NCBI RefSeq assembly: GCF_001422365.1
Contig: NZ_LMMT01000009.1
Span: forward strand, 1-64,000
Length of the DNA stretch: 64,000 bases
Source: Pseudorhodoferax sp. Leaf265
GTDB lineage: Bacteria > Pseudomonadota > Gammaproteobacteria > Burkholderiales > Burkholderiaceae_C
Reading direction: 5' to 3'
Below are positions 24,878-33,091 of this stretch, one piece after another. How positions within the stretch are numbered: position 1 is the first letter of the stretch; each line of letters opens with the position of its first letter. Below the pieces are notes generated by a model, which did not search any database, had not been told where the DNA came from, and saw nothing but the letters and a program-made list of their open reading frames with translations. Position numbers and translations under genes: made by a program.

Positions 24878-26182
24878 TCAGACGCCGGCGCTGGAACCGC
24901 GCGAGCCGATCACGCCGTCGAAGTCGCCCACCTCGATGCCCATGGCCTGCGAGAACGCGCGCTGCACGTGCTCGGGCTGGCCGGCCTGGAAGATGTAGGT
25001 GGTGTAGAACAGCTTCATGCGCGGGCTGGCCAGGATCTGCTCTGCGGTGTAGCCGTCCAGCGTCTGCGCGCGGTCCATCATGGGCAGTGGCACGCGCACG
25101 TTGCGCGCGGGGTCGCGGATCGTGCCCTTGGGCTCCGCGCCCGCGGCCACGGCCTCCATCTCCTCGAAGAAGCGGCGGCGGATCGCCACGATGCCGCGGT
25201 CGCTGGCGCCCAGGTGCTCCTGGGTGCGGTCGGCGATCACGCCCTGCCCGACCCAGGCCAGGAAATCCTGGTTCATGACGTGCGTGTCGATCCACCTGCC
25301 GTCGGCATCCTTCACGGGGCCGTACCAGGTCGGGATGCTGTCCTGCACATAGGGTTCGCGGCCGCGCGGCACGCGCGTGTACTTCCAGGTCACCGACAGC
25401 GTGTTCTCGTCGTCGATGGGCACGCGCCACTCGAAGTGCTCGCCCAGGAAGAAGCCGTTGGGCCACAGGCAGACGCGGCCGATGGTCCAGGCGTCGTCGT
25501 TCTCGTCGGTGTCTTCCTTGACGCGGCGGTAGACGAAGCCGTGCTCGAACTCGTCGAAATCGAGCTTGAGGTGCGTCGGTCCCAGCGCGGTGTCGCCCGT
25601 GCGCAGGCGCTTGCCCCAGTTCTCGTGCATCCACTCGAAGTGCACGGGGTCGATCGAGTTCTCCTGGCACTGGAACCAGTTGCACGGCACCTCGGAGATC
25701 ACCACCTGGGCGAAACCGTTCGGCCAGGAGAAGGCCTCCCAGTCGGGCAGCAGCGGCGCAGGCTGCGGGCCCAGGTAGGCCCACAGCATGCCGCCCTTGG
25801 CTTCGACCGGATAGGCCTTGATGCGCACGCGCTCCTTGGCGTTGCGCTCGGGGAAGCAGGTGTCCTCGAAGGGCTGGCTCACGCATTGCCCGGTCTGGTT
25901 GAAGCACCAGCCGTGGTAGTTGCAGCGCAGGCCATGCTGCTCGACCATGCCGTAGGCCAGGTCGGCGCGGCGGTGCGCACAGCGCCGGTCCACCAGGCCA
26001 TAGGCGCCGCTGAGGTCCTTGTAGAGCACCAGGTCTTCGCCGAGCAGGCGCACGGCCTTGGTGCTGCGCTGCTCGAACTCCGAGACGCCGGCGATCGGCA
26101 TCCAGTAGCGGCGCAGCAGGTCGCCCATCGGGGTGCCCGGGCCGACCCGGGTCAGCAGGCGGTTCTTCTCTTCGCTCAACAT
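24878..26182 (-). CDS. Rieske non-heme iron oxygenase, phthalate dioxygenase-type alpha subunit
   Basis: A 434-aa ring-hydroxylating or O-demethylating oxygenase. The opening LLTRVGPGTPMGDLLRRYWMP and the length are those of the phthalate 4,5-dioxygenase/LigX-like branch. The Rieske centre is VDRRCAHRRADL (Cys-x-His, about 67-72) and LRCNYHGWCF (Cys-x2-His, about 85-91). The mononuclear iron site is ENSIDPVHFEWMHENWG (Asp, His, His, about 175-190). I chose the ATG at 26182, where homology begins after AGGAGAC. With the reductase at 28219-29211 it forms a two-component system. The substrate is probably a carboxylated or methoxylated aromatic, inferred from the downstream ring-cleavage genes. 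Confidence 0.9.
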   Translation of the reverse strand: MLSEEKNRLLTRVGPGTPMGDLLRRYWMPIAGVSEFEQRSTKAVRLLGEDLVLYKDLSGAYGLVDRRCAHRRADLAYGMVEQHGLRCNYHGWCFNQTGQCVSQPFEDTCFPERNAKERVRIKAYPVEAKGGMLWAYLGPQPAPLLPDWEAFSWPNGFAQVVISEVPCNWFQCQENSIDPVHFEWMHENWGKRLRTGDTALGPTHLKLDFDEFEHGFVYRRVKEDTDENDDAWTIGRVCLWPNGFFLGEHFEWRVPIDDENTLSVTWKYTRVPRGREPYVQDSIPTWYGPVKDADGRWIDTHVMNQDFLAWVGQGVIADRTQEHLGASDRGIVAIRRRFFEEMEAVAAGAEPKGTIRDPARNVRVPLPMMDRAQTLDGYTAEQILASPRMKLFYTTYIFQAGQPEHVQRAFSQAMGIEVGDFDGVIGSRGSSAGV

Positions 26183-26201
26183 CGTGGTCTCCTTTCCTCG
26201 T

Positions 26202-27197
26202 TCAAGCGCCCCAGACCGCGAAGGCCGCGCCCACGCCGGTGCCGGCGGGCGTGCGGTACAGGGGCTGGTAGTCGTGCCAGCGCAGCGGCAGGCCGCCGGC
26301 CGCACCGGCCGTGACGATCCAGTTCAGGATCTCGGACGATCCGGAGTTCAGCGCGCCGCGCGGGATGGCGGACAGCGCGGCCGCGTCGCCGCGCGCCATG
26401 GCGTCGAGCACGCCGCGGTCCAGCGCCTCGTCGACGACGAAGTGGCTGAGGCCGCCCGAGGCCACCACGGCCACACGCAGGTCCGCCGCGCTCGTCTCGA
26501 TGACCTGGCGCAGGGCCCGGCCCAGCTTCCAGCAGCGCGCCGGGCTGGGCACGTTGGGGCCGTAGTAGGTGTTCAGCAGCACCGGCACGACCGGGATCAC
26601 GCGGCCCTGGAACAAGCGCTTGACGATGAAGCCGTAGGCATGGCCGAAGCCTGCTGTCTTGGGATCGTCCACGCGCGCGCAGGCGGCCACGTCGAATTCC
26701 GCATCGATCAGCCCGCGGATCAGCTCCAGCGCAAACGCGCTGGCACCGGGCACCACATGCGTGTCGTCCATCAGGTAACCGCGCCCCATGGCCTTGACCC
26801 AGTCGGCCCCCTCCTCGTCGCCGAACTTGTCGCTCGTGACGATCTCCGCGCCGTGGAAGATCGCGATCGCCGGCTGGTTCGCCGGGCCGAACAGCTCGCG
26901 CTGGTCATCGCCGACGATGACCACCACGTCCGGGCTGGCCTCGGCCAGCGCAGCGGCCAGCCGGTCCAGCGCGGCGTGGCAGGCGCGCTCCTTGGCGGCC
27001 AGCATCTCGGGCGCGATCAGGTCCGCGCAACGCGCGCCGAGTTCAGACAGCACCTGCTCGTAGCGCAGCAGCCGGCCGTCGCTCATGTTGAGCTGGGTGT
27101 TGGCGTAATCCACCGCCGCGCGGTGCTGCCATTGCTCGGCCGTGAGCGTCAGCAGCGGTGTGTGCGAGGCCCCGAGGCCCAGGACGATCTGCGCCAT
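26202..27197 (-). CDS. LigB-family extradiol ring-cleavage dioxygenase
   Basis: A 331-aa class III extradiol dioxygenase of the LigB type, which opens dihydroxylated aromatic rings with O2. Early metal His in LGLGASHTPLL, the catalytic-base His in VASGGLSHFVVDEALDR (about 245), and a Glu in GSSEILNWIVTAG (about 285) match the LigB pattern. The remaining ligand, His in LigB's 'NDH', reads GDDQRELFG here (about 95-103), i.e. Gln. I recall other LigB-domain proteins with DDQ here, so this may be a subfamily trait. No separate LigA-like subunit is encoded nearby. It lies 3 nt after the LigJ-like gene and 19 nt before the Rieske gene. Likely ring: protocatechuate-, gallate- or related type. Confidence 0.85.
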   Translation of the reverse strand: MAQIVLGLGASHTPLLTLTAEQWQHRAAVDYANTQLNMSDGRLLRYEQVLSELGARCADLIAPEMLAAKERACHAALDRLAAALAEASPDVVVIVGDDQRELFGPANQPAIAIFHGAEIVTSDKFGDEEGADWVKAMGRGYLMDDTHVVPGASAFALELIRGLIDAEFDVAACARVDDPKTAGFGHAYGFIVKRLFQGRVIPVVPVLLNTYYGPNVPSPARCWKLGRALRQVIETSAADLRVAVVASGGLSHFVVDEALDRGVLDAMARGDAAALSAIPRGALNSGSSEILNWIVTAGAAGGLPLRWHDYQPLYRTPAGTGVGAAFAVWGA

Positions 27198-27200
27198 GCT

Positions 27201-28190
27201 TCAGGCGTCCTGGCGGAAGCGGCTGTACAGCTTGGTGCAGTTGCACTCGAAGACGTTGCGCCGGTCCTGCTCCGTCAGGAAGGGGATCGCCTCGATCACG
27301 GGCTTGAGGTCGTCGTAGGCGCGGCCGGTCCGGGGGTCGATCGCGCTGCCGGTGCCCGGGTTCTCGGTGGCGAACAGCACGCGGTCGGCGCCGACCACCT
27401 TGAACAGCAGCTCCAGCGCATCCTGGTCGTAGGTGGTGGTGTCGAAGTGCAGGCGCTTCAACTGGTCGTCGAAGAAGGCGCCGCCCTTGCGCACGCTCCA
27501 GGCGCGGAAGCGCCCCATGTGGTAAGGGATCGCACCGCCGCCGTGCGGCACGATGAGCTTGAGCGTGGGGAACTTCTCGAACACCGTCGACTGCATGAGC
27601 GAGACGATGGCGATGCTCTCCTCGTTGATGAACTTGAGCGTGTAGCTCTCGCGCGGCTGGCAGCTGCCGGCCGAGTGGATGAGAGCCGGGATGTCGAGCG
27701 CGCAGAGCTTCTCGTACAGCGGGTACCAGAACGGATCGCCCAGGCCGGGCGGCGGTGCGCCGTCGCCCTCGGTCGGGTCGGGGTTCAGCAGGCAGCCGAT
27801 GAAGCCCTGTTCCTTGACGCGGAACTCCAGCTCGGCGAGGCAGTTCTCCGGGCTCTCGTCGCGGTACTGCGGCAGGCCGGCCACGCCGCGAAAGCGCGTG
27901 GGAAACATCTGCACCGTGCGGTGGACCAGGTCGTTCATGTGCTGGGTCCACAGCGCGGTGACCTTGGCCGGCTTGACCGAGTGCATCTGCATGTAGGGGC
28001 GCGGCGACAGGAACTGGATGTCCGTGCCGACCTTGTCCATGATGTCCACGATGCTCTGGCCGGCCGTGCGCACGGCCTCGTCGGTCAGCTTGGGCGCGGC
28101 CGCCGGGTTGGCCCGGCTGGCCACGAGCTCGGCCATGTACTTGTAGCTCTCGGGCGGAACGACCACGTGGGCGTGGGAGTCGATGATCAT
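27201..28190 (-). CDS. Amidohydrolase-family protein, 4-oxalomesaconate hydratase (LigJ)-like
   Basis: A 329-aa metal-dependent enzyme of the amidohydrolase_2/ACMSD group. The metal-binding start is MIIDSHAHVVVPPESYKYM (H-x-H); further blocks are RFRGVAGLPQYRDESPENCL, FIGCLLNPDPTEGDGAPPPGLGDP..WYPLYEKL, IPALIHSAGSC, LIVPHGGGAIPYHMGRFR and VLFATENPGTGSAIDPRTGRAYDDLK. From memory these follow LigJ (4-oxalomesaconate hydratase of protocatechuate/gallate degradation) more closely than ACMSD decarboxylases. The enzyme would add water to the ring-cleavage product to give 4-carboxy-4-hydroxy-2-oxoadipate, the substrate of RraA-type aldolases encoded just upstream. A decarboxylase or C-C hydrolase such as LigY/LigW remains possible. 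Confidence 0.8.
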   Translation of the reverse strand: MIIDSHAHVVVPPESYKYMAELVASRANPAAAPKLTDEAVRTAGQSIVDIMDKVGTDIQFLSPRPYMQMHSVKPAKVTALWTQHMNDLVHRTVQMFPTRFRGVAGLPQYRDESPENCLAELEFRVKEQGFIGCLLNPDPTEGDGAPPPGLGDPFWYPLYEKLCALDIPALIHSAGSCQPRESYTLKFINEESIAIVSLMQSTVFEKFPTLKLIVPHGGGAIPYHMGRFRAWSVRKGGAFFDDQLKRLHFDTTTYDQDALELLFKVVGADRVLFATENPGTGSAIDPRTGRAYDDLKPVIEAIPFLTEQDRRNVFECNCTKLYSRFRQDA

Positions 28191-28218
28191 GCGGAGGGTC
28201 TCCTTGGGTGGATGGGGG

Positions 28219-29211
28219 TCAGAGGTCGAGCACCAGCGCGGGGCCGGTGCAGCGGGATACACAGACGAGCATGCGGTCCTGCGGCGGGTTCGTGCGGCCT
28301 GCGAGCACGGGGTCGCGGTGGTCCGGGATGCCGGCCAGCACGCGCGTCTCGCAGGTGCCGCACAGGCCTTCGCGGCAGGAGTGGTCCACATCGATGCCGC
28401 CGTCCAGCAGCACCTCGAGGATGGTCTTGTCGGCCGGGATGTCGAAGCGGCGGTTCCTGCGTTTCAGCTGCACGCTGAAGCTGCCGGCCGGCGCCTCGGC
28501 TGCGGCGGCCGGTGCGGGGGCGCTGAACCACTCGACGTGCACGCGCGCGTCCGGCAAGCCCTGCGTGGCGCGGCCGAAGGCCTCCAGCATGGGCACGGGG
28601 CCGCAGCAGTAGAAGTGGGCGCCCTGCGGCGCCTCGCGCACGAGCGCCGCGAGATCCAGCCGGGCCGCGCCGGGCAGGCCGTCCACGACCGTCACCACGC
28701 GGCCCTGGCCGCCGGGCGGCGCGAGCGCCTGGAGTTCCTCGGCGAAGGCGGCGCGGCACGGCGAGCGCACGCAGTGGTAAAGCGTCCACGGCCGGCCCAG
28801 CCGCGCGAGCCGGCGCGCCATGGCCAGCATGGGCGTGATGCCGATGCCGCCGGCCACCAGCACGCTCAGCGGCGCGGCCTCGTCGAGTGCGAAGTTGTTG
28901 CGCGGCATGCCGATGCGCAGCAAGGCACCGGCACGCACCCCGTCGTGCAGCGCCACCGACCCGCCGCGGCTGGCCACGTCGCGGCCCACGCCGATGACGT
29001 AGCGCTGCCGCTCCTCGGGGTCGTTGCAGAGCGAGTACTGGCGCAGCAGCGGCCCGGCGGCCGTGGCAATCGCCACGTCGATGTGGCTTCCGGCCGTGAA
29101 GGCCGGCAGCAGGCCGCCGCCTTCGGCGCACAACTCGAAGGACAGCACGTCCAGCGCCTCGGCGCGCACGGCCTGCACGCGCACCGACAGAGGGAGGGGT
29201 TCGGCGGCCAT
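28219..29211 (-). CDS. Rieske oxygenase reductase (FMN / NAD / 2Fe-2S, phthalate dioxygenase reductase type)
   Basis: A 330-aa class IA oxygenase reductase. The FMN-binding motif is RQYSLCNDPEERQRY (about 58), the NAD-binding domain has LVAGGIGITPMLAMARRL (about 115) and FYCCGPVPMLEAF (about 200), and a C-terminal plant-type ferredoxin domain has DHSCREGLCGTCETRV plus a distant CVSRC giving the four Cys ligands of a 2Fe-2S cluster. The order flavin-NAD-ferredoxin matches phthalate dioxygenase reductase and VanB. It would pass electrons from NAD(P)H to the Rieske oxygenase encoded two genes further on. Its start overlaps the upstream RraA-like gene's stop by 1 nt (TGATG). Confidence 0.92.
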   Translation of the reverse strand: MAAEPLPLSVRVQAVRAEALDVLSFELCAEGGGLLPAFTAGSHIDVAIATAAGPLLRQYSLCNDPEERQRYVIGVGRDVASRGGSVALHDGVRAGALLRIGMPRNNFALDEAAPLSVLVAGGIGITPMLAMARRLARLGRPWTLYHCVRSPCRAAFAEELQALAPPGGQGRVVTVVDGLPGAARLDLAALVREAPQGAHFYCCGPVPMLEAFGRATQGLPDARVHVEWFSAPAPAAAAEAPAGSFSVQLKRRNRRFDIPADKTILEVLLDGGIDVDHSCREGLCGTCETRVLAGIPDHRDPVLAGRTNPPQDRMLVCVSRCTGPALVLDL

Positions 29212-29879
29212 CAGAACTTGTAGACCTCGAGCGTGCGCTCGCCGGCCCGGATGCGTTGCACGATGCCGGCTTCCTTGGCCTCGCGCGCCTGCGCCGCCTG
29301 CACCACCTCGGCCGCACGCGCGCGCGGCAGCGCGACCACGCCGTCGGTGTCGCCGACGACGAGGTCGCCCGGTTGCACCACGAGGTCATCGAACAGCACG
29401 GGATGGTTGATCCAGCCCCGCGCGCCGAAGTCCTTGCCTGTGCCGCGGATGCTGAGGCCGCGCGCGAACACGGGGAAGCCGAAGTCGGCCAGCACTGCGC
29501 CGTCGCGCACGCAGCCGTCGATGACGAGCCCGCCGAGCTGGCGCACCTGGGCCGCGGCCGACATGATCTCGCCCCAGTAGCCGAAGTCGTGCGCGCCGCT
29601 GACATGCACGACCAGCACGTCGCCGCGCCCGGCCACGTACAGCGCGCGGTGCAGCCAGAGGTTGTCGCCGCCCGGCGATTGCACGGTGACGGCCGGCCCG
29701 CAGACGCGGAAGGCGGGCGCCACCGGCTTGATGGAAGAAGGCAGCACGCCGATGCGGCCGCCGGCCTCGTGCAACGTGGCGGCCGGCAGCGCGCGCGCGG
29801 CGGCCACGGTGGCGGCGTCCACGCGTTCGATGCTGTCGCGGATGGTCGGGCCGCTCGGGCGCGGCAGCGCGGCGCTCAC
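29211..29879 (-). CDS. RraA-family protein (HMG/CHA aldolase-like), copy 1
   Basis: A 222-aa member of the RraA/4-hydroxy-4-methyl-2-oxoglutarate aldolase family. The metal/substrate motif reads LVIDGCVRDGAVL (D-G-x2-R-D), preceded by GDVLVVHVSGAHDFGYWGEIM and followed by PGDLVVGDTDGVVALPRARA. These are the signatures of the pyruvate-binding aldolase fold, as in LigK/ProA, which split 4-carboxy-4-hydroxy-2-oxoadipate into pyruvate and oxaloacetate. The GTG start (29879) overlaps the previous stop by 4 nt (GTGA). Three such genes stand in a row, so only one need be the aldolase; the others may act on other oxo-acids. Confidence 0.85.
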   Translation of the reverse strand: MSAALPRPSGPTIRDSIERVDAATVAAARALPAATLHEAGGRIGVLPSSIKPVAPAFRVCGPAVTVQSPGGDNLWLHRALYVAGRGDVLVVHVSGAHDFGYWGEIMSAAAQVRQLGGLVIDGCVRDGAVLADFGFPVFARGLSIRGTGKDFGARGWINHPVLFDDLVVQPGDLVVGDTDGVVALPRARAAEVVQAAQAREAKEAGIVQRIRAGERTLEVYKF

Positions 29880-30532
29880 TTCGCCTCCCGCGTCTGCAGT
29901 TGGTGGTAGCCGTGCTGTACGCGTGCCTCGCGCAGGCCCATGCCGGCGCGCACGGATGCGCGGATCGCGTCTTCGGCATGCTGGATCGCCTCTGCCGTCG
30001 CGAGCACCTGGTCTTCGTGGGCCTTCGGGATGACGACCACGCCATCGGCGTCGCCGCGCACCAGATCGCCCGGACACACGCGCACGTCGCCGATGTTCAC
30101 CGGCACGCCGGTGGCTTCGACCTGCACACGGTCCTTGCCCGTGCGCATCCAGTGGCCACGGCTGTAGATCGGGTAGCCGAGCTGCAGGCTCAGCGCCACG
30201 TCGCGGTTGATGCCGTCGATCACCGTGCCGGCGATGCCCTTGGCGTGCGCCACCTCGGTCAGGATGTCGCCCCAAACGGTGGCGTTGTCGCGCCCGCCGT
30301 TGTCCAGCACGATGACGCTGCCGGGCGCCACGTCGTCGATGTAGTCGCCCACGGTGCCGGCCGGCACACCGGCCGGGCCGTACAGCAGCGTCCAAGCACG
30401 GCCGGTCATGCGCGAATCGGTGCTGCGCGGCTGGATGCGGTAGCACTGGCCGTTCAGTCCGTGCTTGTCCAGCGCATCGCTGAGGGTGGCGGTGTCCAGT
30501 CGCGCGGCACGCGCGACATTCGGGTCTGTCAT
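29876..30532 (-). CDS. RraA-family protein (HMG/CHA aldolase-like), copy 2
   Basis: A 218-aa RraA-family protein. Key segments: LDTATLSDALDKHGLNGQ at the start, SVIVLDNGGRDNATVWGDIL, GTVIDGINRDVALSLQLGYPIY (the D-G-x2-R-D motif) and PGDLVRGDADGVVVIPKAHEDQV. All expected metal- and carboxylate-binding residues are visible, so it should be catalytically able. It is clearly diverged from its two neighbours, ruling out a recent duplication. It lies 23 nt after copy 3 and overlaps copy 1 by 4 nt. Aldolase or decarboxylase activity on a ring-cleavage product is the likely role. Confidence 0.85.
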   Translation of the reverse strand: MTDPNVARAARLDTATLSDALDKHGLNGQCYRIQPRSTDSRMTGRAWTLLYGPAGVPAGTVGDYIDDVAPGSVIVLDNGGRDNATVWGDILTEVAHAKGIAGTVIDGINRDVALSLQLGYPIYSRGHWMRTGKDRVQVEATGVPVNIGDVRVCPGDLVRGDADGVVVIPKAHEDQVLATAEAIQHAEDAIRASVRAGMGLREARVQHGYHQLQTREAK

Positions 30533-30555
30533 GGTGTTCCTCGGGTAGAGCGCGT

Positions 30556-31218
30556 TCAGCGCAGCATGTGTTCGTAGTCGGCGCCCATGACCTGGCTCAC
30601 GGGCAGGCCGGCCATCAGCGCGCGGGCCATGGCGGCTTCGCGGCCGGCGATGGCTTCGGCGGCGTCCAGCACGCGGGCGATGTCCTGCGCACGCACGAAG
30701 ACCACGCCGCTCGCGTCGGCGATGGCGTAGTCGCCGGGGTGGACGGCGATCTCGCCTACCGTGACGGGCCCGTTGGTGAAGGCCTCGGCCACGCGCCCGC
30801 GGGCGGTGCGGGCCGTGAGGCTGCGGCAATAGACGGGGAAGTCGTAGCTGCGCGCCTCGTCGATGTCGCGCACCGGGCCGTCGGCGATCACACCCGCCAC
30901 GCCGCGCACCTTGGCAGCGAGCGACAGGATGCCGCCCCAGGAGCCGGCGTCCAAGCCGGTGCGTTGCTCCACGACGACGATGTCGCCGGCCTGCGCGGCC
31001 TCGATGGCCGTGGTGCCGAGGTGGCGCGGCGGGCCGGACACGGTCGGCGCCTGGTCCTTGGGCACGAGCTTGTAGGTCACGACGCGCCCGGCGATGCGGC
31101 GCGTGCTGGCGCGCTGATCCAGTCCGCTGACACCGCCGACGAGGCCAAGCTTGTCCATGGCGTCGGAGACGGCGCAGCAGTCCAGGCGGGCGAGGCGTTT
31201 GACGAAGTCGTCTGCCAT
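30556..31218 (-). CDS. RraA-family protein (HMG/CHA aldolase-like), copy 3
   Basis: A 220-aa RraA-family protein. It opens LARLDCCAVSDAMDKLGLVG, contains DIVVVEQRTGLDAGSWGGIL, GVIADGPVRDIDEARSYDFPVY (D-G-x2-R-D retained) and PGDYAIADASGVVFVRAQD, in which the usual D-x-D-G is changed to DASG. It is the most divergent of the three tandem copies, so it may have a different substrate. The ATG at 31218 lies 1 nt after the RidA stop, so translation is coupled. An exact role cannot be assigned. Confidence 0.83.
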   Translation of the reverse strand: MADDFVKRLARLDCCAVSDAMDKLGLVGGVSGLDQRASTRRIAGRVVTYKLVPKDQAPTVSGPPRHLGTTAIEAAQAGDIVVVEQRTGLDAGSWGGILSLAAKVRGVAGVIADGPVRDIDEARSYDFPVYCRSLTARTARGRVAEAFTNGPVTVGEIAVHPGDYAIADASGVVFVRAQDIARVLDAAEAIAGREAAMARALMAGLPVSQVMGADYEHMLR

Positions 31219-31219
31219 G

Positions 31220-31627
31220 TCAACGTTCCTGGACGACGGCCATGGCTTCGAGCTGCACGAGCATGGTGCCGGGCAGGTCGACAACCTGGGTGTGGCGCGC
31301 GGGCCGGTCGTGCGGATCGGGGAAACACTGGAGCCATTCGGCGTTGATGGCCTCGCGCTGGCTGTTGTCCTTCACGAACACGGTGATCCGCACCACGTCG
31401 TCCAGCGTGGCGCCGCCGTTGGCCAGCACGGTGCGCAGGTTCTGGAACAGGAAGCGGGCCTGGGAGGGGCCGTCGGCCGGCAGCTGGTCGGTGGCCGGGT
31501 CCTTGCCCAGCACACCGGAAGTCATGAGGATGTTGCCGACGCGCGCCGCCATGGGGATGGGGGCGGCGCCGTGGGTCACGCCTTCGACCTCGATCGAGCG
31601 TGGGCGGCGGAGGGTGGGATGGGTCAT
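31220..31627 (-). CDS. RidA/YjgF-family protein
   Basis: A 135-aa RidA-family protein. Typical text: VGNILMTSGVLGKDPATDQ, QARFLFQNLRTVLANGGATLDDVVRITVFVKDNSQREAIN and a C-terminal ARHTQVVDLPGTMLVQLEAMAVV. The Arg expected to bind substrate carboxylates (just before the last strand, 'R.') is present in this region as RPARHTQV. Canonical RidA deaminates enamines/imines; related members deaminate 2-aminomuconates in amino-aromatic degradation. Placement between the transporter and RraA genes favours a catabolic deaminase or imine-clearing role here rather than housekeeping (inference). ATG at 31627 follows GGAGAACCC. Confidence 0.85.
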   Translation of the reverse strand: MTHPTLRRPRSIEVEGVTHGAAPIPMAARVGNILMTSGVLGKDPATDQLPADGPSQARFLFQNLRTVLANGGATLDDVVRITVFVKDNSQREAINAEWLQCFPDPHDRPARHTQVVDLPGTMLVQLEAMAVVQER

Positions 31628-31643
31628 GGGTTCTCCTTGAGGG

Positions 31644-32342
31644 TCAATGGGCCAGGCCCAGGTGGCGTTCGATCAGCGCGGGGTCGGCCAGCAGCGCGGC
31701 GCTGGGGCCGGTGTGGACCACGGCGCCGTGGTCGATCACGATGCAGCGCTCGGAATGCGCGAGCGCGAGTTCGTACTTCTGCTCGACGAGCACGATGCCC
31801 ATGCCGCCCGTGGCACGCATGCGGTCGATGGCGGCCAGCATCTCCTCGACCACGATGGGCGCCAGGCCTTCGACCGGCTCGTCCAGCAGCAGCACGCGCG
31901 GGTTGGTCATGAGCGCGCGGCCCAGCGCCAGCATCTGCTGCTCGCCGCCCGAGAGCTGGTCGCCGTGGTGCCGGTGGCGCTCGGCCAGGCGCGGAAAGAG
32001 TCCGTAGACGCGCGCCAGCGTCCATTCGCCGGGCCGTGCGACCACGCGCAGGTTGTCCTCGACCGTGAGCGATGGAAACACCTCGCGCTGCTGCGGCACC
32101 CAGGCGATGCCGGCGCGGTTGCGCCGGTGCGGCGCGAGGCCGTGCACGGGCGCGCCGTCCAGCAGGATTTCGCCGCCGTGGTGGTCGGTCAGGCCCATGA
32201 TGGTTTCCACGAGCGTGGTCTTGCCCACGCCGTTGCGGCCGACGACGACCAGCGTTTCGCCGGCGCGCAGGCGCAGGTCCAGGCCGTGCAGTACGCGCGA
32301 GGGGCCGTAGCCTGCCTGCAGTTGGCGCAGTTCGAGCAACAC
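31644..32342 (-). CDS. livF: Branched-chain-type ABC transporter ATPase (LivF-like)
   Basis: A 232-aa ATPase of the HAAT family. Walker A VVGRNGVGKTTLVETIMGL (about 33-51), Q-loop region VPQQREVFPSLTVEDNL, signature LSGGEQQMLALGRALM and Walker B VLLLDEPVEGLAP are intact. The ANL-like 'PxREVFP..TVEDNL' text identifies the LivF rather than LivG branch. I chose a GTG start at 32342, 5 nt after the LivG stop with GGAGG before it; an ATG is not available at a suitable place. Together with LivG, LivM, LivH and LivK-like proteins it forms a complete importer, here probably for an aromatic acid rather than leucine, given its neighbours. Confidence 0.9.
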   Translation of the reverse strand: MLLELRQLQAGYGPSRVLHGLDLRLRAGETLVVVGRNGVGKTTLVETIMGLTDHHGGEILLDGAPVHGLAPHRRNRAGIAWVPQQREVFPSLTVEDNLRVVARPGEWTLARVYGLFPRLAERHRHHGDQLSGGEQQMLALGRALMTNPRVLLLDEPVEGLAPIVVEEMLAAIDRMRATGGMGIVLVEQKYELALAHSERCIVIDHGAVVHTGPSAALLADPALIERHLGLAH

Positions 32343-32347
32343 CGTGG

Positions 32348-33091
32348 CTACCCTCCAAGATAGGCTTTGCGCACGCCGGCATCGGCGCGGATCTGGTCGG
32401 GCGTGCCCTGGGCCAGCAGGCTGCCGCCAGCCAGCACGCTCACGCGCTGCGCGTAGCGGAAGACGATGTTCATGTCGTGCTCGATGAACAGCAGCGTCGT
32501 GCCTTCGGTCAGGCTGGCCAGGCGCTCGAACAGCGCATGGCCCTGCGTGGTCGACAGGCCGGCCGCCGGCTCGTCGAGCAGCAGCACGCGCGGCCGCAGC
32601 GCATAGGCCAGCAGCACCTCGAGCAGGCGCTGCTGGCCGTAGGCCAACTCCTGGGTGGGCAGCAGCGCGTCGTCGGCCAGGCCGAAGCGCTCCAGCAGCG
32701 CCGCAGCCTCGTCGATCTGCGCTGCGCAATGCCGCAGCGCGCGCAGCGAGGGCCGCGCCCGCCGGTCGCGCTGGCACAGCGCCAGCACCACGGACTCCAG
32801 CGGCGTCAGCGAGGGGAACAGCTGGTTGATCTGGAAGGTGCGCACGATGCCGGCGGCCACGCGCTCACCGGCGCTGGACCGCGTCACGTCGCGGCCGTCC
32901 AGCAGCACTTGTCCCTGGGTCGGCCGCAGCAGCCCGGTGAGCACGGCCACGAAGGTGCTCTTGCCGGCGCCGTTGGGGCCGATCACGGCATGGCGCTCGC
33001 CGCGCGCGAGCGCGAAGTCCAGCCCCGAGAACACGCGCAGCCCGCCGAAGGCCATGCCCAGGCCGCGCGTGGCCAGCACCACGTCGTTCAT
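32348..33091 (-). CDS. livG: Branched-chain-type ABC transporter ATPase (LivG-like)
   Basis: A 247-aa ATPase. Walker A VIGPNGAGKSTFVAVLTGLL, the LivG-type Q-loop text GIVRTFQINQLFPSLTPLESVVLAL, a somewhat altered signature LAYGQQRLLEVLLAYAL (LSxGQ replaced by AYGQQ, common in this branch) and Walker B VLLLDEPAAGLS followed by FIEHDMNIVF. The C-terminal IRADAGVRKAYLG is the family tail. Its ATG overlaps the LivM stop by 4 nt. It pairs with LivF as the two motor subunits of the importer. Confidence 0.92.
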   Translation of the reverse strand: MNDVVLATRGLGMAFGGLRVFSGLDFALARGERHAVIGPNGAGKSTFVAVLTGLLRPTQGQVLLDGRDVTRSSAGERVAAGIVRTFQINQLFPSLTPLESVVLALCQRDRRARPSLRALRHCAAQIDEAAALLERFGLADDALLPTQELAYGQQRLLEVLLAYALRPRVLLLDEPAAGLSTTQGHALFERLASLTEGTTLLFIEHDMNIVFRYAQRVSVLAGGSLLAQGTPDQIRADAGVRKAYLGG

